Source: Ktedonobacteria bacterium (GTDB lineage Bacteria; Chloroflexota; Ktedonobacteria; Ktedonobacterales; JACDGC01). From it: a stretch of 62,735 nucleotides of DNA. Position numbers and translations under genes: made by a program. The stretch covers positions 1 through 62,735 of the forward strand of contig DAIDHM010000110.1 in NCBI GenBank assembly GCA_027459705.1, given 5' to 3'. Below the pieces are notes generated by a model. It searched no databases. It saw only the letters and a list, made by a program, of their open reading frames with translations, and was not told the origin of the DNA. This document shows, piece after piece, positions 1 through 8,765 of the stretch (its first letter is position 1; the number at the start of each line of letters is the position of its first letter).

Positions 1-194
1 GACGGAGCGCGGGCGTCGGTCTGGGTCTCTATATCGCGCGCTCGGTGGTCGACCTGCATGGCGGATGCCTCTGGGTCGGCGACAATAGCGAGGGGGGGAG
101 TTCCTTCTGGTGCCTCCTCCCGATGTCAACAGAAGCAGAGACCGATGAGAGCGACCTGGCAATAGCCCAGAGTGGAGAGAGGGATGCGGGATGA
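1..194 (+). CDS. Sensor histidine kinase, C-terminal fragment (partial)
   Basis: The frame is open from the left window edge and ends in TGA at 192-194. The visible 63 residues are the end of a GHKL ATPase domain: a G2-type box (GVGLGLYIARSVVDLHGG) followed by a strand ending in FWCLLP and a short acidic tail. The stop overlaps the next gene's start in an ATGA arrangement, so kinase and response regulator are translationally coupled and are very likely partners. The sensor domain lies outside the window, so the signal is unknown. Confidence 0.9.
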   Translation, partial: RSAGVGLGLYIARSVVDLHGGCLWVGDNSEGGSSFWCLLPMSTEAETDESDLAIAQSGERDAG

Positions 195-877
195 GACTCC
201 TGATTGTCGATGATGATCCGGAACTGATGGAGGCACTGACGCTGAGCCTGGCGCTCCAGTTAAAAGACGCGGAACTGCTGACGGCACGCACAGGGGGCGA
301 GGCCTTGCGGATCTTCAATGCCAAAGGTGCGGACGCCGTACTGTTGGATATCATGCTGCCGGATATCGATGGCTATGAACTCTGTCGGCGGATCCGCGAG
401 CGCTCGGAAGTGCCGATCTTGTTGGTGAGCGCGCGCGACCAAGAGCTGGATAAGGTGCGCGGCTTTGAGATGGGCGCTGATGACTATATCACGAAGCCAT
501 TCGGCCAGCTCGAATTTCTGGCTCGCCTCAAGGCGGCGCTGCGGCGACGCCAACTCTCGCCCGAGGCGGGCATTCCTTCCTTCGTCAATGGCCCACTGAC
601 GATCAACTACGTCACCCATGAAGTGACGGTCGACGCGCAACTCGTCCGGCTCTCACCGATCGAGTACAATCTGCTGGCGCAATTGGCCCGCAATGTCGGC
701 AGGGTCATGACCCATAAATCATTGCTCGCCTCTGTCTGGGGCGAAGAATATGTCAGCGAGGTCGATTATCTCAAGGTCCACATCCGCCATGTGCGCGGCA
801 AAATTGAAGAAGACCCCGCGCGTCCCAGGATCATCCTGACGGAACGCGGCCTGGGCTATCGCATGGCAAAGATCTAG
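191..877 (+). CDS. OmpR/KdpE-type response regulator
   Basis: This 228-residue two-domain regulator starts with a receiver domain (about 1-118) and ends with a winged-helix DNA-binding domain (about 130-226). The acidic pocket D7-D8-D9, the phosphoacceptor D53 in LLDIMLPDIDG, the switch residue S80 and K102 in ITKPF are all present. The C-terminal half has the OmpR-type signature from the SPIEYNLL segment to the TERGLGYRM end. The closest recognisable relatives are KdpE-like, but no kdp transport genes are visible, so the regulon is not assigned. The start overlaps the kinase stop by four bases, which fixes it. Confidence 0.93.
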   Translation: MRLLIVDDDPELMEALTLSLALQLKDAELLTARTGGEALRIFNAKGADAVLLDIMLPDIDGYELCRRIRERSEVPILLVSARDQELDKVRGFEMGADDYITKPFGQLEFLARLKAALRRRQLSPEAGIPSFVNGPLTINYVTHEVTVDAQLVRLSPIEYNLLAQLARNVGRVMTHKSLLASVWGEEYVSEVDYLKVHIRHVRGKIEEDPARPRIILTERGLGYRMAKI

Positions 878-1003
878 TCGCTCCATCCCTATCTCAGCGC
901 ATGGTAGAATACAGGCACGTTACAGGGCGATGCCGCGTGGAGGCCATAGCCACCATCGCGACGAACACACGATATGGGTGCGCTGAAGATAGAGGTAGTT
1001 ACA

Positions 1004-3277
1004 ATGACGACGATCACTCGGCCAGGCGAGGTGACCAAGACCGCCGCCGAAAGCGAACAACGACCGCGTTATACTGGCCAGGGAATGCCCAGAATCGACG
1101 GTCTGGCGAAGGCCACGGGCGCCGCCAGATACACATTCGATCTCAGCATGCCAGATATGGTCTATGGTGTCGTAGTAGGCGCGACCATTGCCCATGGTAC
1201 TGTCCGCGCAGTGGACCACGCGCCGGCCCAGGCGATCTCGGGTGTTTTGCTCGTCCTTTCGGCGGAAAATTGCCCACCGACCCCTGCACCCGACCCTGAG
1301 CAAAAACCTTTCGTCTGGTTCAATCCCACGATTGACTTTGACGGACAGCCCGTGGCCTTCGTCGTCGCCACCACACGGGCGGCGGCGGAAGATGGCGCGC
1401 GGGCATTGCGCATCAGCTATGACACTTTGCCGCACCATGCAACGCTACGTGACGGTCTCGCTGTCGGGCAAAGTGAAGATCCCGATGGTGGAAACATCAC
1501 CAACGATATGTGGGGCGCCCATTACCGGCGTGGGGATGTGGCAGTGGGTTGGGCGGAGTCGACGACGCGGATTGAGGCCGAATATGCTATCGCGCCAGAG
1601 GCGCACACCCCCTGGGAGACCTTCGCTACCCTGGCGCACTGGACAGGTGACATGCTCACAGTCTATGAATCCACGCAAACCGTCGATGGCATCCGCGGGC
1701 AACTCGCCACCGCGCTGGGCGTCAACAAGGATCAGGTTCGAGTGATCGCCGAATATATCGGCGGTGGCTTTGGCGCCAAGTTCGACGCCTTACCCCAGTG
1801 TCCGCTGGCAGCGTTCGCGGCGCGTCAGTTAGGTCGCCCGGTCAAGGCCTGGCTGAGTCGTGAGCAGGCCTTCCGGCTGGGACGCTACCGTCCAGCGACC
1901 ATCCATCAACTGCGAATCGGAGCAACCGCGGATGGACAGCTTCGGGTGATCGACCATACCTGTCAATCCCAGGGAGCGATCGGTGACGATTACTACGATT
2001 ATGGCGCGATGACCGCGCGCTTCTTGTATGCCAGTCCCCACGTGGCGAGCGTCCATCGGATTGTCCGAACGCATTTCGTGCCACCGACCGCTATGCGTGG
2101 CCCGGGCGTCTTTCAAGCGCAGTTTGCGCTGGAATCGGCGATGGATGAACTGGCCAACCAATTGGGGATAGATCCCATCGCGTTGCGGCGATTGAACCAG
2201 GTGTTTATCAACCCCATGACAGAGAAACCGTATTCGACACAGAGTATGCTGACCTGCCTGGATCGCGGCGCCACACTGATCGGGTGGGGACGCCGCGCTC
2301 CCACACCCGCGACCCCCATCCGGTCCGGGATCCGTCGCGGACTGGGCGTTGCGGTCGCGTATTGGCCAACGTTCCGCGGCAAATCGACGACAGGGATCAC
2401 GCTCGATGCCGAAGGATCGGTGATTATTCGCACATCATCTGTAGATATTGGTACAGGCCAGTACACCATCCTGGCACAGGTGGCCGCAGACGCGCTGGGA
2501 GTAGATCCACAAGATATCGTCGTGCGATTGGGCGACACGACGTTGCCTACTGGTATCGGCGCTGGCGGCAGCATGGCAGCCTCAGCCACGGCCAACGCGA
2601 CCCATCTGGCAGCGCTGGCATTGCGCGAGCGGATCCTCACAGCGGCGCTGGCGATGGCAGAGAGTCCCTTCGCGGGTTGCGTGATTGAAGATCTGACGAT
2701 TGCTGGGAAGCATGTCACACACCGCGCCGACAAAACGCGGGCCATCACACTTGCGACGCTCGCGCGGGCGAACGATGGAGCAATCAGCACGGAGGCGACC
2801 TGGAAGCCGGAGCAGACCACCACCGAACTGGCCGATTTCGGCGCCCATTTCGCCGAAGTGGAGGTGGATTGCGAGACGGGACAGACGCGCGTCGTCCGTT
2901 TCGTCGCGGTGCATGATAGCGGCCGCGTCCTCAATGCCAATACGTTCCGCAATCAACTGTATGGCGGCATTATCTGGGGCATCTCGGCGGCGTTGATGGA
3001 GGAGTTGACGGTCGACGCAAGACAGGGGCGTATGACCAACGCATCGCTGGCCGGTTACCATATCCCAACAGCGCTGGATATTGACGATATCACGGTGGAA
3101 TGGATCGATGAGCCAGATACCGACGCCAACGCCCTGGGCGTCAAAGGTGTTGGCGAGGTCGGCATCACCGGTACGGCGCCAGCCATCGGCAATGCGATCG
3201 CGAACGCGACAGGGGTCCGGTTGCGGAGCATACCCTTCACTCCCAGGCGCGTATTAGAGGCATTGTTCGCAAAATAA
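1004..3277 (+). CDS. Xanthine dehydrogenase-family molybdopterin-binding (large) subunit
   Basis: A protein of about 757 residues of the CoxL/XdhA/YagR family, which binds the molybdopterin-cytosine dinucleotide cofactor and hydroxylates purines, aldehydes or other heterocycles. Family segments visible are the N-terminal RIDGLAKATGAARYTFD, the GGGFGAKFDA loop, the AMRGPG motif, the DIGTGQYTILAQ stretch, GAGGSMAAS, and the C-terminal GVKGVGEVGITGTAPAIGNA with the catalytic glutamate region. I chose ATG 1004 because AGAGG precedes it; an in-frame ATG at 974 lacks a ribosome site. The FAD and 2Fe-2S subunits normally encoded beside it are absent on both sides. The substrate cannot be called from sequence. 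Confidence 0.88.
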   Translation: MTTITRPGEVTKTAAESEQRPRYTGQGMPRIDGLAKATGAARYTFDLSMPDMVYGVVVGATIAHGTVRAVDHAPAQAISGVLLVLSAENCPPTPAPDPEQKPFVWFNPTIDFDGQPVAFVVATTRAAAEDGARALRISYDTLPHHATLRDGLAVGQSEDPDGGNITNDMWGAHYRRGDVAVGWAESTTRIEAEYAIAPEAHTPWETFATLAHWTGDMLTVYESTQTVDGIRGQLATALGVNKDQVRVIAEYIGGGFGAKFDALPQCPLAAFAARQLGRPVKAWLSREQAFRLGRYRPATIHQLRIGATADGQLRVIDHTCQSQGAIGDDYYDYGAMTARFLYASPHVASVHRIVRTHFVPPTAMRGPGVFQAQFALESAMDELANQLGIDPIALRRLNQVFINPMTEKPYSTQSMLTCLDRGATLIGWGRRAPTPATPIRSGIRRGLGVAVAYWPTFRGKSTTGITLDAEGSVIIRTSSVDIGTGQYTILAQVAADALGVDPQDIVVRLGDTTLPTGIGAGGSMAASATANATHLAALALRERILTAALAMAESPFAGCVIEDLTIAGKHVTHRADKTRAITLATLARANDGAISTEATWKPEQTTTELADFGAHFAEVEVDCETGQTRVVRFVAVHDSGRVLNANTFRNQLYGGIIWGISAALMEELTVDARQGRMTNASLAGYHIPTALDIDDITVEWIDEPDTDANALGVKGVGEVGITGTAPAIGNAIANATGVRLRSIPFTPRRVLEALFAK

Positions 3278-3373
3278 ACTGCACAAAAAGTGGGCGAACT
3301 CGTTCATCTTGCATTTGGCCAGCGGCGTTTAATATGAGGTAAAGCGCCAGTTGAAGAAGGCGCGCGCTACGAT

Positions 3374-3904
3374 TTAATGGCGCGGGCGTTTAGGGGAGCG
3401 TCGCGGGTTGCCGTTGCGCGGTGTCGTTGGCGCGTCGGCGTCGGCGTCCCGCGCCAGCTGGTCGCGGACGAAGGCGCGATGACGGTGCTGTTTCTCCAGC
3501 AGGCGTGGCGCGGCGCCGAGTTGCTCGCCCAGTGCGCGCCCGCCATGGTGCGTCACTTGCGGCGCCAGGCCGCCCAGCGCGGCCCGGATTGCGCCATCGT
3601 CGGTGCAGATCACCACCTGATCCCCACGCTGGCGTGCGCCGTGGGCCATGCGCACGATGCAGTCATCGGCGGACTCATGGGCGGGGGTGAAGATGACCCG
3701 GACAGACATGTGGGTGTCATGAGTCTCGGCAGTGCCATCGCCATCGAAGACAACGATGATGTGGTGCTCAGTCCGGCCATAGCGCGCGGCTAACTGCGTC
3801 AGCAGAGCATCGCGCCCATGTTGCAGCGAGATGCGCTCGGCGCGCGCCAATGCTGACGTCCGCCGAATGACATTATAACCATCAACTAAGACGAACCGGA
3901 CCAT
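3374..3904 (-). CDS. NYN domain ribonuclease-like protein (YacP family)
   Basis: A 176-residue protein with a PIN-like NYN fold. It opens with VRFVLVDGYNVIRR, carrying the first acidic catalytic residue. Further acidic positions lie in VVFDGDGTAET, SADDCIVRMA and VVICTDDGAIRAAL, the usual order in YacP/Rae1-type proteins. These act as ribosome-associated or mRNA endonucleases in other bacteria. The last 25 residues are basic and Pro/Arg-rich, possibly an RNA-binding tail. It is transcribed away from queF. A TATAAT-like hexamer on the minus strand at 3961-3966 could be its -10 element, but no good -35 goes with it. Confidence 0.85.
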   Translation of the reverse strand: MVRFVLVDGYNVIRRTSALARAERISLQHGRDALLTQLAARYGRTEHHIIVVFDGDGTAETHDTHMSVRVIFTPAHESADDCIVRMAHGARQRGDQVVICTDDGAIRAALGGLAPQVTHHGGRALGEQLGAAPRLLEKQHRHRAFVRDQLARDADADAPTTPRNGNPRRSPKRPRH

Positions 3905-4024
3905 CGCGCATCATCCTCCCAATCTATTCCCCCTGCGCAACACTCGCGCACATCCCCAGTATTATAGCGGATCTCAGCGAAGCATGCGATAGGGAAAGGC
4001 CGCTTTGTACACCCCGCCGTTGCT

Positions 4025-4054
4025 TGAGGAATACCCGGGTGAGCCGCTACAATA
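4025..4054 (+). promoter_or_regulatory. Candidate sigma-70-type promoter for queF
   Basis: TTGAGG (4025-4030), an 18-base spacer and TACAAT (4049-4054). It lies about 70 bases upstream of the queF start. I looked in the leader for a preQ1 aptamer and did not recognise one. Confidence 0.45.
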
Positions 4055-4121
4055 TCAGCGGCGCTACTTGTGCGCGAAGCCGTCATCATCTGCGCATCGG
4101 CAGTATAAAGGATCAGCAATC

Positions 4122-4568
4122 ATGGCAGAACCTTCCAATCGTGTCCCTGGCCGCTATGGCCAAACAGAGATCGCCGCTAACCAGCTGGAACCGTGGCCCA
4201 ATCCCCATCCGAACCGGCTGTATGTCGTGCATTTCGAGATACCAGAGTTCACCTGCCTCTGCCCGCGATCGGGCTTTCCAGATTTCGCGACGATCGTGAT
4301 CGATTATGTTCCAGGCCCATCGGTTGTGGAATTAAAAAGCCTGAAGCTGTACATCAATGGCTATCGGGATCGTGCCATCAGCCATGAGGGAGCAACCAAC
4401 ACGATTCTGGATGATCTCATCGCGATGATCCAGCCGCGATGGATGCGGGTCGTGGGGGAGTTCAATGTACGTGGCAATATCAAGACGACCGTGACAGCGG
4501 AACATCAGGAAGAAGGATACGCAGGTCCACGGCCAACGTATCAGCGACCGACCTTTAGTGGCATTTGA
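4122..4568 (+). CDS. queF: NADPH-dependent preQ0 (7-cyano-7-deazaguanine) reductase QueF
   Basis: A 148-residue unimodular QueF, which reduces the preQ0 nitrile to preQ1 in queuosine biosynthesis. The catalytic cysteine is C47 in FTCLCPRSG, followed by the FPDFATI strand. The family's substrate-binding motif appears as ELKSLKLY, and the HE motif as ISHEGATNTI. I place the start at ATG 4122; the open frame continues upstream, but that extension is Ser/Arg-rich and unlike the family. queA (36560-37627) is the only other clear queuosine gene in the window. A PTPS-family gene lies 1.5 kb downstream on the other strand. Confidence 0.93.
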   Translation: MAEPSNRVPGRYGQTEIAANQLEPWPNPHPNRLYVVHFEIPEFTCLCPRSGFPDFATIVIDYVPGPSVVELKSLKLYINGYRDRAISHEGATNTILDDLIAMIQPRWMRVVGEFNVRGNIKTTVTAEHQEEGYAGPRPTYQRPTFSGI

Positions 4569-4576
4569 AGACAAAG

Positions 4577-4602
4577 AGGCGGACGCCGTACGGCGTCCGC
4601 CT
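4577..4602 (+). terminator. Perfect palindromic hairpin after queF
   Basis: A 26-base perfect palindrome (11-bp stem, GTAC tip) starting 8 bases after the queF stop. There is no T-run, so it may stabilise the transcript end or act with Rho. Confidence 0.55.
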
Positions 4603-4730
4603 TGCAAGCGCATATACACAGGTTAAAGGACCTCCGCCCGTAGCCAACAGGCACGCCCGCTGGTGAAAGATCACAGTGCGGATGAGCGCGTTGTGCGAAC
4701 GACGAACGCAGGTACTGGGGGGCGTATTGA

Positions 4731-5993
4731 CTATGGGTAGATACCGCGGAACTCCGTGGCTTCGGCCACACGCGAGATCGCGACCACATAGGCCCCCATG
4801 CGCAGCGGTACGTTCAATTCATCGGATTTTTTCAGGACGCGCGAGATGCTCTCAATCATCATCTCTTCGAGCTGTTCATTCACGCGCCGTTCCGTCCAGA
4901 AGAAATTCTCGCGACCCTGGATCCATTCGAAATAGCTGACCGTTACTCCACCAGCATTCGCCAGAATATCGGGGACGACTGTGATACCACGGCGCTGCAA
5001 GATGAGATCTGCCTCGGGGGTGGTGGGACCGTTCGCGCCCTCGACAATCAATTTTGCCTGGATGCGCTCGGCGTTCTCGAAGGTAATCTGACCTTCGGTG
5101 GCAGCGGGGACGAGGATATCGCAGGGAGTCTCCAGGAGTTGCATATTACTGATGACCGTCGATCCTGGCAGGCCCGCCAGACGACCATGCTCCTTCACAT
5201 ACTTCTGGGCTAACGCCACATCGATACCATTAGGGTTGGCAATCGCCCCATAGATATCGCTGAGGGCGATGACCCTGCATCCCATATCGTGCAGGAGGCG
5301 TGCGGTGATAGCGCCGACATTACCGAAGCCTTGCACCACCACGGTCGCGCCTTCGAATTTGATGCCAATATGCTTGGCGACTTCACGCGCGACAATCGAG
5401 ACCCCGCGGCCCGTCGCCTCGAAGCGCCCCTGGCTGCCACCGATAGCGATCGGCTTGCCTGTGACGATACCCGGAACATTGCGGCCATAATGCATCGAGA
5501 GAGTGTCCATGATCCAGGCCATGATCTGCGCATCGGTATTGACATCTGGCGCGGGAATATCCAGGTCAGGCCCAATGATCAGCGAGATCTCGGTGGCATA
5601 GCGGCGAGTGAGCCGCTCTAACTCACCTTTGGAGAGGAGCCGGCGATCCACCCGGACACCACCCTTCGCGCCACCATAGGGAATACCGACGACTGCGCAT
5701 TTCCAGGTCATCAGCATGGCCAGTGCGCGCACCTCATCGATATCTGCATCCGGCGCATAGCGAATGCCCCCCTTCGCGGGGCCACAGTTCATATTGTGTT
5801 GCACGCGATAACCGGTGAACATCTCAACGCGGCCGTCATCCATGCGTACGGGAAAATTCACCGTCAGTTCGCGTTTCGGCATCCGTAAAATCAGTCGCAA
5901 TTCTTCAGGCAAGCGGAGTAAATTGGCCGCGGTATCGAATTGCCTGAGGGAAGCCTGGTAAAACGAGGTAGCTGGTGCCTCACTGATTGCCAT
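4731..5993 (-). CDS. Glu/Leu/Phe/Val dehydrogenase (glutamate dehydrogenase)
   Basis: A 420-residue GluDH of the RocG/GudB type, which interconverts glutamate with 2-oxoglutarate and ammonia. The substrate-binding region reads NCGPAKGGIRYAP (K74). K98 lies in MTWKCAVVGIPYGGAKGG, and the catalytic aspartate is in DIPAPDVNTD. The Rossmann domain carries VVVQGFGNVG, and NAGGVTVSYFEW closes the active site. Length is normal. It is convergent with queF and may be cotranscribed with the PTPS-family gene 68 bases upstream. The cofactor (NAD or NADP) cannot be settled by eye. Confidence 0.93.
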   Translation of the reverse strand: MAISEAPATSFYQASLRQFDTAANLLRLPEELRLILRMPKRELTVNFPVRMDDGRVEMFTGYRVQHNMNCGPAKGGIRYAPDADIDEVRALAMLMTWKCAVVGIPYGGAKGGVRVDRRLLSKGELERLTRRYATEISLIIGPDLDIPAPDVNTDAQIMAWIMDTLSMHYGRNVPGIVTGKPIAIGGSQGRFEATGRGVSIVAREVAKHIGIKFEGATVVVQGFGNVGAITARLLHDMGCRVIALSDIYGAIANPNGIDVALAQKYVKEHGRLAGLPGSTVISNMQLLETPCDILVPAATEGQITFENAERIQAKLIVEGANGPTTPEADLILQRRGITVVPDILANAGGVTVSYFEWIQGRENFFWTERRVNEQLEEMMIESISRVLKKSDELNVPLRMGAYVVAISRVAEATEFRGIYP

Positions 5994-6061
5994 TGCTGGA
6001 TATCCTCCCTTTCGTCATTGAAGCGCGCCAGGATGCGCCGTTGCTCCTGAACGCCGTGATT

Positions 6062-6559
6062 TCAGCGTTGTGGCACGACGCGAATCGTGTGGTATGCCGT
6101 CTGCATCGCCGTTTCAGCGACGCCGACCGTGATTGATTCAATAGTGACCACTCCGCGTTCTTGCAGTTCACGCCGCAACTGGTGCGCGAAATACTCGGCC
6201 AATCGCTCGGCCGTCGCATTATCGAAATCCAGAGCGATGACACTACTCAGCGGCAAGATGAACCGCTCCCCGTCGCGCAGTCGCAATTCCCACTCAGTTC
6301 CATGGTCAGTGATCTTGATATGGGGATTGCGTAACGGCAGCAAAAAGCGGTGGTTGACCTTAGCGATGATGGTGCGCAGGATGGCCTTGACCACGCCGAA
6401 ATCGAGCAGATAACTATCCTCTGTCAATGTCTCACCCGTCAAGGTAGCACTGACGTCATAGTTGTGCCCGTGCAGCGTTTCATGCATCCCTTCCATCGTG
6501 ATGAAATGGGCGGCACTGAAGCTAAGATTTCCACCAGAGACGACAATCCGCCAGCTCAC
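6062..6559 (-). CDS. 6-pyruvoyl-tetrahydropterin synthase / QueD-family protein, atypical active site
   Basis: A T-fold protein of about 165 residues. The three zinc-binding histidines are visible in FSAAHFI and LHGHNY. The DFGVVK strand, the NHRFLL segment and NATAERLAEYFA all fit the PTPS/QueD superfamily. GTG 6559 is preferred because GGAAGGGG precedes it; an ATG at 6643 would add 28 poorly family-like residues. The cysteine found four residues before HGH in QueD is replaced: the segment reads MHETLHGH, with His there and Glu next. It may therefore be a PTPS subfamily with different chemistry rather than true QueD. An insertion of about 20 residues (KITDHGTEWELRLRDGERF) precedes the helical part. 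Confidence 0.8.
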   Translation of the reverse strand: MSWRIVVSGGNLSFSAAHFITMEGMHETLHGHNYDVSATLTGETLTEDSYLLDFGVVKAILRTIIAKVNHRFLLPLRNPHIKITDHGTEWELRLRDGERFILPLSSVIALDFDNATAERLAEYFAHQLRRELQERGVVTIESITVGVAETAMQTAYHTIRVVPQR

Positions 6560-6719
6560 CGCAATGCCCCTTCCACCACCCAGAAGCGATTCGCGCCACC
6601 GAGAGTTCTCACTATCCACCGTTCGGCGCCACAGGTCGGCCATCTCAGTCTATCAGGAATAGAAGGGAAGAGCAAGACTGATTGCGTATAGCTAGTTATA
6701 TATTTTTCGGCACCCCCCC

Positions 6720-6748
6720 TTGACGAATCGCGCGCGATCAGCGACTAT
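6720..6748 (+). promoter_or_regulatory. Candidate promoter for accDA
   Basis: TTGACG (6720-6725), a 17-base spacer and GACTAT (6743-6748). It sits just upstream of the accD leader, between divergent genes. Confidence 0.45.
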
Positions 6749-6818
6749 AAAGGCTGGATTCCCACACGTGAACCCATGCTTGGTTATACGTGTCATCTTG
6801 TAACCCGCGGAGGAACGT

Positions 6819-7685
6819 TTGACCGTGCGAGAAGCAGAACCCGCCCTGAATGGCACAGGGCTGAATGGCGCGAGTTCCAGCGTTCAGGCGGTCCCCGACA
6901 AAATCGTGACACCTTGCCCACGCTGCCGCGATCTGACCCTGCGACGCGAGTTAGAAAAAACCCTCATGATATGCCCACGCTGCGGCTATCATCATCGGTT
7001 GACTGCGAAACAACGCATCACGTACCTGGTCGACGACATTACCGCCTTTCAGGAATATGATCGCGATCTTACCCCTCAAGACCCCTTGCATTTCGTCAGC
7101 CGTGCCCAGGTCTATGCCACGAAGTTGAAAGAGAATCAGAACGAGACAGAGTTGAGTGAAGCAGTCGTTGGTGGAATCGGCACCATCGAAGGCATCCGCG
7201 TCTCGCTCGCGGTCATGGATTTTCACTTCATTGGCGGGTCGATGGGCATGGTAGCTGGAGAACGACTGGCACGAGCTATGGATCGCGCGGCGGATATGGC
7301 CATCCCCCTGATCATCTGCTCGGCATCTGGTGGGGCACGCATGCAGGAAAATATCTTCTCGCTCTTCCAGCTCGCCAAAACCTCGGCGACGTTAACCAGG
7401 CTGCGCAACGTCAAAATGCCATATATCTCCGTACTGACCGATCCAACGACCGGCGGCGTGACGGCAAGCTTCGCCTCGCTGGGCGATGTCATCCTGGCGG
7501 AACCCAACGCCATGGTTGGTTTCGCGGGGCCTCGCGTCATTGAGCAAGCCATCCATCAACGGCTTCCCTCTGGGACGGACACCTCGGAATTTGTCCTGGA
7601 ACATGGCATGATCGACGCTGTCGTAGATCGACGATCCTTGCGCGAGACCATCGCCCGGATCCTGCGGTTCTATACCGCGTCATGA
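6819..7685 (+). CDS. accD: Acetyl-CoA carboxylase carboxyltransferase subunit beta
   Basis: A 288-residue AccD. Its N-terminal zinc ribbon uses C33, C36, C52 and C55 (CPRC and CPRCG). The crotonase-fold carboxyltransferase body contains GGSMGMVAGER, SASGGARMQE and the TDPTTGGVTAS loop. The start is a TTG with GGAGG six bases before it; no better ATG exists upstream of the zinc ribbon. With the alpha subunit 30 bases downstream it forms the transferase half of acetyl-CoA carboxylase, which makes malonyl-CoA for fatty acids. The biotin carboxylase and carrier subunits are not in the window. Confidence 0.96.
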   Translation: MTVREAEPALNGTGLNGASSSVQAVPDKIVTPCPRCRDLTLRRELEKTLMICPRCGYHHRLTAKQRITYLVDDITAFQEYDRDLTPQDPLHFVSRAQVYATKLKENQNETELSEAVVGGIGTIEGIRVSLAVMDFHFIGGSMGMVAGERLARAMDRAADMAIPLIICSASGGARMQENIFSLFQLAKTSATLTRLRNVKMPYISVLTDPTTGGVTASFASLGDVILAEPNAMVGFAGPRVIEQAIHQRLPSGTDTSEFVLEHGMIDAVVDRRSLRETIARILRFYTAS

Positions 7686-7715
7686 CGAGTAGTTTGGTGT
7701 GAGGAGGAGCGCGCA

Positions 7716-8681
7716 ATGTCCTACGAACTCGAGTTTGAGAAACCACTCCAGGCGATCGATAAAGAGATTCAAAATCTAAAAAAACGTGGCGACCGGCTAC
7801 GTCCAGAGGACCAAACCAAAATCGCTGTGTTGGAACGCGAACTCGCGCAACGCACCGCCGAGATCTATGCGAAGTTGACTCCCTGGCAACGGGTACTCGT
7901 AGCTCGCCATAAGGATCGTCCCTATACCGCCGATTACATACGACTCCTCTGCACTGATTATTTTGAATTACGTGGAGATCGGCGCTTTGGCGATGATCGA
8001 GCCATCATCGGAGGCCTCGCGTCGATCGACGGACGACACGTCGTCATCCTGGGGCACCAAAAGGGGCGCGATACCAAAGAGAAGATCGAGGCCAATTTTG
8101 GTATGGCTCACCCAGAAGGATATCGCAAAGCGGCGCGACTCATGCGCCATGCGGAACAGTTCGGTTTTCCCGTTATCTCGTTGGTCGATACTGCGGGCGC
8201 GATGCTGGATCTCTCCGCGGAAGAACGTGGCATCTCTGAATCGATCGCCGAAAATCTGCAACTCATGGCTATTCTGCGAACGCCCATCGTCGTCGCGATC
8301 ATCGGCGAGGGGGGTAGCGGCGGCGCCCTGGGGATTGGCGTGGGTGACCGCGTCCTGATGTTGGAAAATAGCGTGTACACCGTCGCCGCTCCTGAGGCCG
8401 CTGCCAGTATCCTCTGGAAAGATTCCAACTTCGCGCCACAAGCTGCGGAAGCTATGAAGATTACCGCGCCCGAGTTGTTGCAACTGGGTCTGGTCGACCG
8501 GGTCGTGCCAGAGCCCCTGGGTGGTGCGCACCGCGACCACCATGCGATGGCCGACCAGTTGCGCCAGGCACTCACCGCCGAACTCAATGAGCTTTGTGAC
8601 TTACCACTGGATGTACTGTGCGCGCGACGCTACGAGAAATGGCGCATGGTTGGCATTCCCGCCTCAGTCGCGGCCGTTTAA
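7716..8681 (+). CDS. accA: Acetyl-CoA carboxylase carboxyltransferase subunit alpha
   Basis: A 321-residue AccA of normal length. The N-terminal helical region (LEFEKPLQAIDKEIQNLKKR) is followed by the core, with DRAIIGGLASIDG, GHQKGRDTKEKIEANFGM, the SLVDTAGAMLD segment and GEGGSGGALGIGVGD. It begins 30 bases after accD behind GGAGG and belongs to the same operon. A strong hairpin follows the stop. Both subunits look complete and functional. Confidence 0.96.
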   Translation: MSYELEFEKPLQAIDKEIQNLKKRGDRLRPEDQTKIAVLERELAQRTAEIYAKLTPWQRVLVARHKDRPYTADYIRLLCTDYFELRGDRRFGDDRAIIGGLASIDGRHVVILGHQKGRDTKEKIEANFGMAHPEGYRKAARLMRHAEQFGFPVISLVDTAGAMLDLSAEERGISESIAENLQLMAILRTPIVVAIIGEGGSGGALGIGVGDRVLMLENSVYTVAAPEAAASILWKDSNFAPQAAEAMKITAPELLQLGLVDRVVPEPLGGAHRDHHAMADQLRQALTAELNELCDLPLDVLCARRYEKWRMVGIPASVAAV

Positions 8682-8690
8682 CGCGCTACA

Positions 8691-8739
8691 AGCCAGCAAC
8701 CCCGAGAGCATCTGACCAATGTTCTCGGGGTTGCTGGCT
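8691..8739 (+). terminator. Strong hairpin ending the accDA transcript
   Basis: Arms 8691-8707 and 8723-8739 are perfectly complementary (17 bp) around a 15-base loop. It lies between the convergent accA and lipoprotein genes and could serve both. No clear T-run follows. Confidence 0.7.
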
Positions 8740-8765
8740 ATCTGCTTGGTCGCGATACAAGCACC

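Noticed and set aside
2113-2952. 279-codon minus-strand frame inside the molybdenum-subunit gene
   Set aside because: It is antisense to a well-supported protein and its sequence is Ser/Arg-rich, as expected from a reverse-frame shadow.
3990-4121. Possible preQ1 riboswitch before queF
   Set aside because: No stem-loop followed by an A-rich strand matching the short preQ1 aptamers was visible, and a normal promoter fits the region.
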